Under the pieces are notes generated by a model that worked only from the letters and a program-made list of their open reading frames with translations, had not been told where the DNA came from and did not search any database. Of a stretch of 64,000 nucleotides of DNA, positions 62,209 to 64,000 are shown one piece after another. The number at the start of each line of letters is the position of its first letter. Position 1 is the stretch's first letter. The position numbers were made by a program, and so were the translations under genes. Origin of the DNA: Caballeronia sp. SL2Y3 (GTDB lineage Bacteria; Pseudomonadota; Gammaproteobacteria; Burkholderiales; Burkholderiaceae); NCBI RefSeq assembly GCF_022879575.1, contig NZ_CP084260.1, positions 1,550,001 through 1,614,000 of the forward strand. Reading direction: 5' to 3'.

Positions 62209-63615
62209 TCAAGCGGCCGCGCGCTCCAGACGACGCAGCACCACATCCCGGCCGAACAGCATCAGCACGATGTCGATGGACGGCGTATGCGTCGTGCCCG
62301 CGACGAGCAGGCGCACCGGCATCGCGAGTTGCGGCATCTTGAGCTTGTGCGCGCCGAGCGTCGCCTTCAATGCCGCCGAGATGCCCTCCTTGCTCCACTC
62401 GGCTTGTTCGAGCGCCGCGCGCAGGTCCGCGATCGCCGGGCGCACCGCGTCGGTCACATGCTGCGCGAACGCGTCCGCTTCGATCGTGGGCTCGCGATAG
62501 AACATCGCGGCATTATCGGCGATGTCCTTCACCGTCGACGCGCGGTCCTTGAGCAGCCCGACGACCTGATCGAGCGGCGCGCCGTTGTCGAGTGCCGCGG
62601 CGTCGATCCCGGCTTGCAGCAGGAACGGCCGCGTCAGCCCGGCGAGGCGCGCGTTGTCCGCCTCCTTGATGTAGTGCGCGTTCAACCAGTTGAGCTTGTC
62701 GTGGTCGTATTGCGCGGGCGACTTGCCGAGATGCTCCAGGTCGAACCATTCGATGAACTGCTCGCGCGAGAAAATCTCCGCATCGCCGTGCGACCAGCCG
62801 AGCCGGGCCAGATAGTTGACCACCGCCTCCGGCAAGTACCCGGCATCGCGGTAACCCATCACCGCCATCGCGCCGTGACGCTTGCTCATCTTTTCGCCCT
62901 GCTCGTTCAGCACGGTCGGCAGATGCGCATAGACCGGCGTTTCGCCGCCGAGCGCGCGCAGGATGTTGATCTGGCGCGGCGTGTTGTTCACGTGGTCGTC
63001 GCCCCGGATCACGTGCGTGATCTTCATGTCGAGATCGTCGACCACCACGCAGAAGTTGTACGTCGGCGTACCGTCGGGGCGCGCGATCACGAGGTCGTCG
63101 AGCTCTTCGTTCGAGATCTCGATTCGGCCCTTCACCGCGTCGTCCCACGCGACCACGCCCGTCAGCGGATTGCGAAAGCGCACCACCGGCTTCACCCCTT
63201 CCGGAATCGGCGGCAGCGTCTTGCCCGGTTCCGGACGCCACGTGCCGTCGTAGCGCGGCTTTTCGCCAGCGGCGCGTTGACGCTCGCGCAACGCGTCGAG
63301 TTCTTCCGTCGACATGTAGCAGTGGTACGCCAGGCCCTTCTCCAGCATCTGGCCGACGACCTCGCGATACCGGTCCATCCGCTGCATCTGATAGAACGGG
63401 CCTTCGTCGAAATCGAGGCCGAGCCACGCCATGCCTTCCAGAATCGCGTCGACGGACGCCTCTGTCGAACGCTCGACGTCCGTATCCTCGATACGCAGCA
63501 CGAACGTCCCTTTCATCTTGCGCGCGAACGCCCACGGATAGAGCGCGGAGCGGATGTTGCCGAGATGGATGAAGCCGGTCGGGCTCGGGGCAAAGCGGGT
63601 ACGGACTTGGGTCAT
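62209..63615 (-). CDS. gltX: Glutamate--tRNA ligase
   Basis: Class I aminoacyl-tRNA synthetase of 468 residues, charging tRNA-Glu. It has the HIGH-type motif [22 protein letters not shown], the [11 protein letters not shown] segment, the KMSKRHGA signature near residue 240, and the all-helical anticodon-binding C-terminal domain. Two tRNA-Glu genes are encoded just downstream on the same strand. Confidence 0.97.
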   Translation of the reverse strand: MTQVRTRFAPSPTGFIHLGNIRSALYPWAFARKMKGTFVLRIEDTDVERSTEASVDAILEGMAWLGLDFDEGPFYQMQRMDRYREVVGQMLEKGLAYHCYMSTEELDALRERQRAAGEKPRYDGTWRPEPGKTLPPIPEGVKPVVRFRNPLTGVVAWDDAVKGRIEISNEELDDLVIARPDGTPTYNFCVVVDDLDMKITHVIRGDDHVNNTPRQINILRALGGETPVYAHLPTVLNEQGEKMSKRHGAMAVMGYRDAGYLPEAVVNYLARLGWSHGDAEIFSREQFIEWFDLEHLGKSPAQYDHDKLNWLNAHYIKEADNARLAGLTRPFLLQAGIDAAALDNGAPLDQVVGLLKDRASTVKDIADNAAMFYREPTIEADAFAQHVTDAVRPAIADLRAALEQAEWSKEGISAALKATLGAHKLKMPQLAMPVRLLVAGTTHTPSIDIVLMLFGRDVVLRRLERAAA

Positions 63616-63918
63616 TGCTGTTTTCTCGATGTACTCGAATGTTTGCGCTCACCCGGCGAAAGAAGCAGCCGAGCGAGAGAGCGAAGAGGCGAACGGGCGG
63701 CGCGTGGAAGCGCCGTTGGCTCTTGCACGAAAGCGGTTGCCGGCCGGGTTGCACGCACGTCGAACACGCGTCGGGCACCGGCTCGATGACCCGAAATTAT
63801 ACCCGCCGCCCGCCTCGCGCCTGAGCCCGCGCCTTTTGCTTTATGATGTGCGCGCCGTTTTCATTGCACCGGAAAACGCGCATGCAATCGCACACTCGCC
63901 GCATCGCTGGAGTCTCAC
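63616..63918. other. Divergent intergenic region, 303 bases
   Basis: Between gltX (minus) and the truncated plus-strand gene. No gene is supported. It should contain both promoters; neither is clear by eye. Confidence 0.4.
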
Positions 63919-64000
63919 TTGAATTCATCGTCACGTCTCATTTCCCGCCGCGCGTTTTCGCTCGCGGCGGCGTCGTCCATTCTCGCGGCCTGCACGAGCA
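63919..64000 (+). CDS. Probable Tat-exported lipoprotein, N-terminus only
   Basis: Cut by the right edge after 27 codons. The TTG start has GGAG seven bases upstream. The product begins with SRRAFSLAA, a twin-arginine motif, and continues to ILAAC, a lipobox. This fits a substrate-binding lipoprotein or similar exported protein; the family cannot be seen. Confidence 0.6.
   Translation, partial: MNSSSRLISRRAFSLAAASSILAACTS

Overview
The window reads as chromosomal DNA of a betaproteobacterium of the family Burkholderiaceae, most likely Caballeronia or Paraburkholderia. The support is high G+C coding DNA, third positions rich in G and C, and familiar Burkholderia gene blocks: moeA-moaD-moaE, aat-bpt-pyrD, odhA-odhB-odhL, rimP-nusA-infB-rbfA-truB, and gltX beside Asp/Glu tRNA genes. 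This placement is from recognised protein families; no database search was run. Nearly everything is core genome. There is no rRNA operon, CRISPR array, prophage or complete insertion sequence.

Layout. 0-3 kb: the start of an Rrf2/NsrR-type regulator, divergent from a group III truncated haemoglobin, then molybdenum cofactor genes on the minus strand. 3-6.5 kb: a Nudix hydrolase, the two N-degron aminoacyl-tRNA:protein transferases (aat, bpt) and pyrD. 6.6-10.1 kb: an amino-acid ABC binding protein and permease, a Gfo/Idh/MocA oxidoreductase and a GntR/FadR regulator. 10.1-17.1 kb is more accessory: a GT4 glycosyltransferase, a GNAT enzyme, a DUF1839 protein, and a Crp/Fnr regulator in operon with an undecaprenyl-phosphate sugar transferase, preceded by a very good sigma-54 promoter match. 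17-24.1 kb: rpiA, a SirB-like membrane protein, an AmpD-type lipoprotein amidase coupled to a lower-G+C HNH endonuclease gene, rlmB, rnr and two near-identical tRNA-Leu genes. 24-29 kb: an MFS carrier, small exported proteins, a SurE paralogue and an orphan transposase-like protein. 29-38 kb: zapE, the 2-oxoglutarate dehydrogenase operon and typA. 38.5-43.6 kb: a marR-outer membrane factor-emrA-emrB efflux operon. 43.6-53.4 kb: the translation operon, then rluB and scpB. 53.7-61.2 kb: an aminotransferase with a LysR regulator, a second orphan transposase-like protein, small exported proteins, a YdcF-type protein, a GGCT-fold protein, an AraC regulator and a GNAT enzyme. 61.3-63.6 kb: five tRNA genes downstream of gltX. 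The right edge cuts a Tat/lipoprotein gene.

The observations most worth a second look are: two stand-alone DUF4096 (IS5 transposase N-domain) proteins without a catalytic domain; the solitary HNH nuclease with a possible modified-base sensor domain, joined to the amidase gene by a 4-base overlap; the sigma-54 promoter ahead of the Crp/Fnr-sugar transferase pair; a strong terminator inside the infB-rbfA junction; and several repeats or palindromes in intergenic DNA. No clearly new multi-gene system was found; most of the window is ordinary housekeeping sequence.
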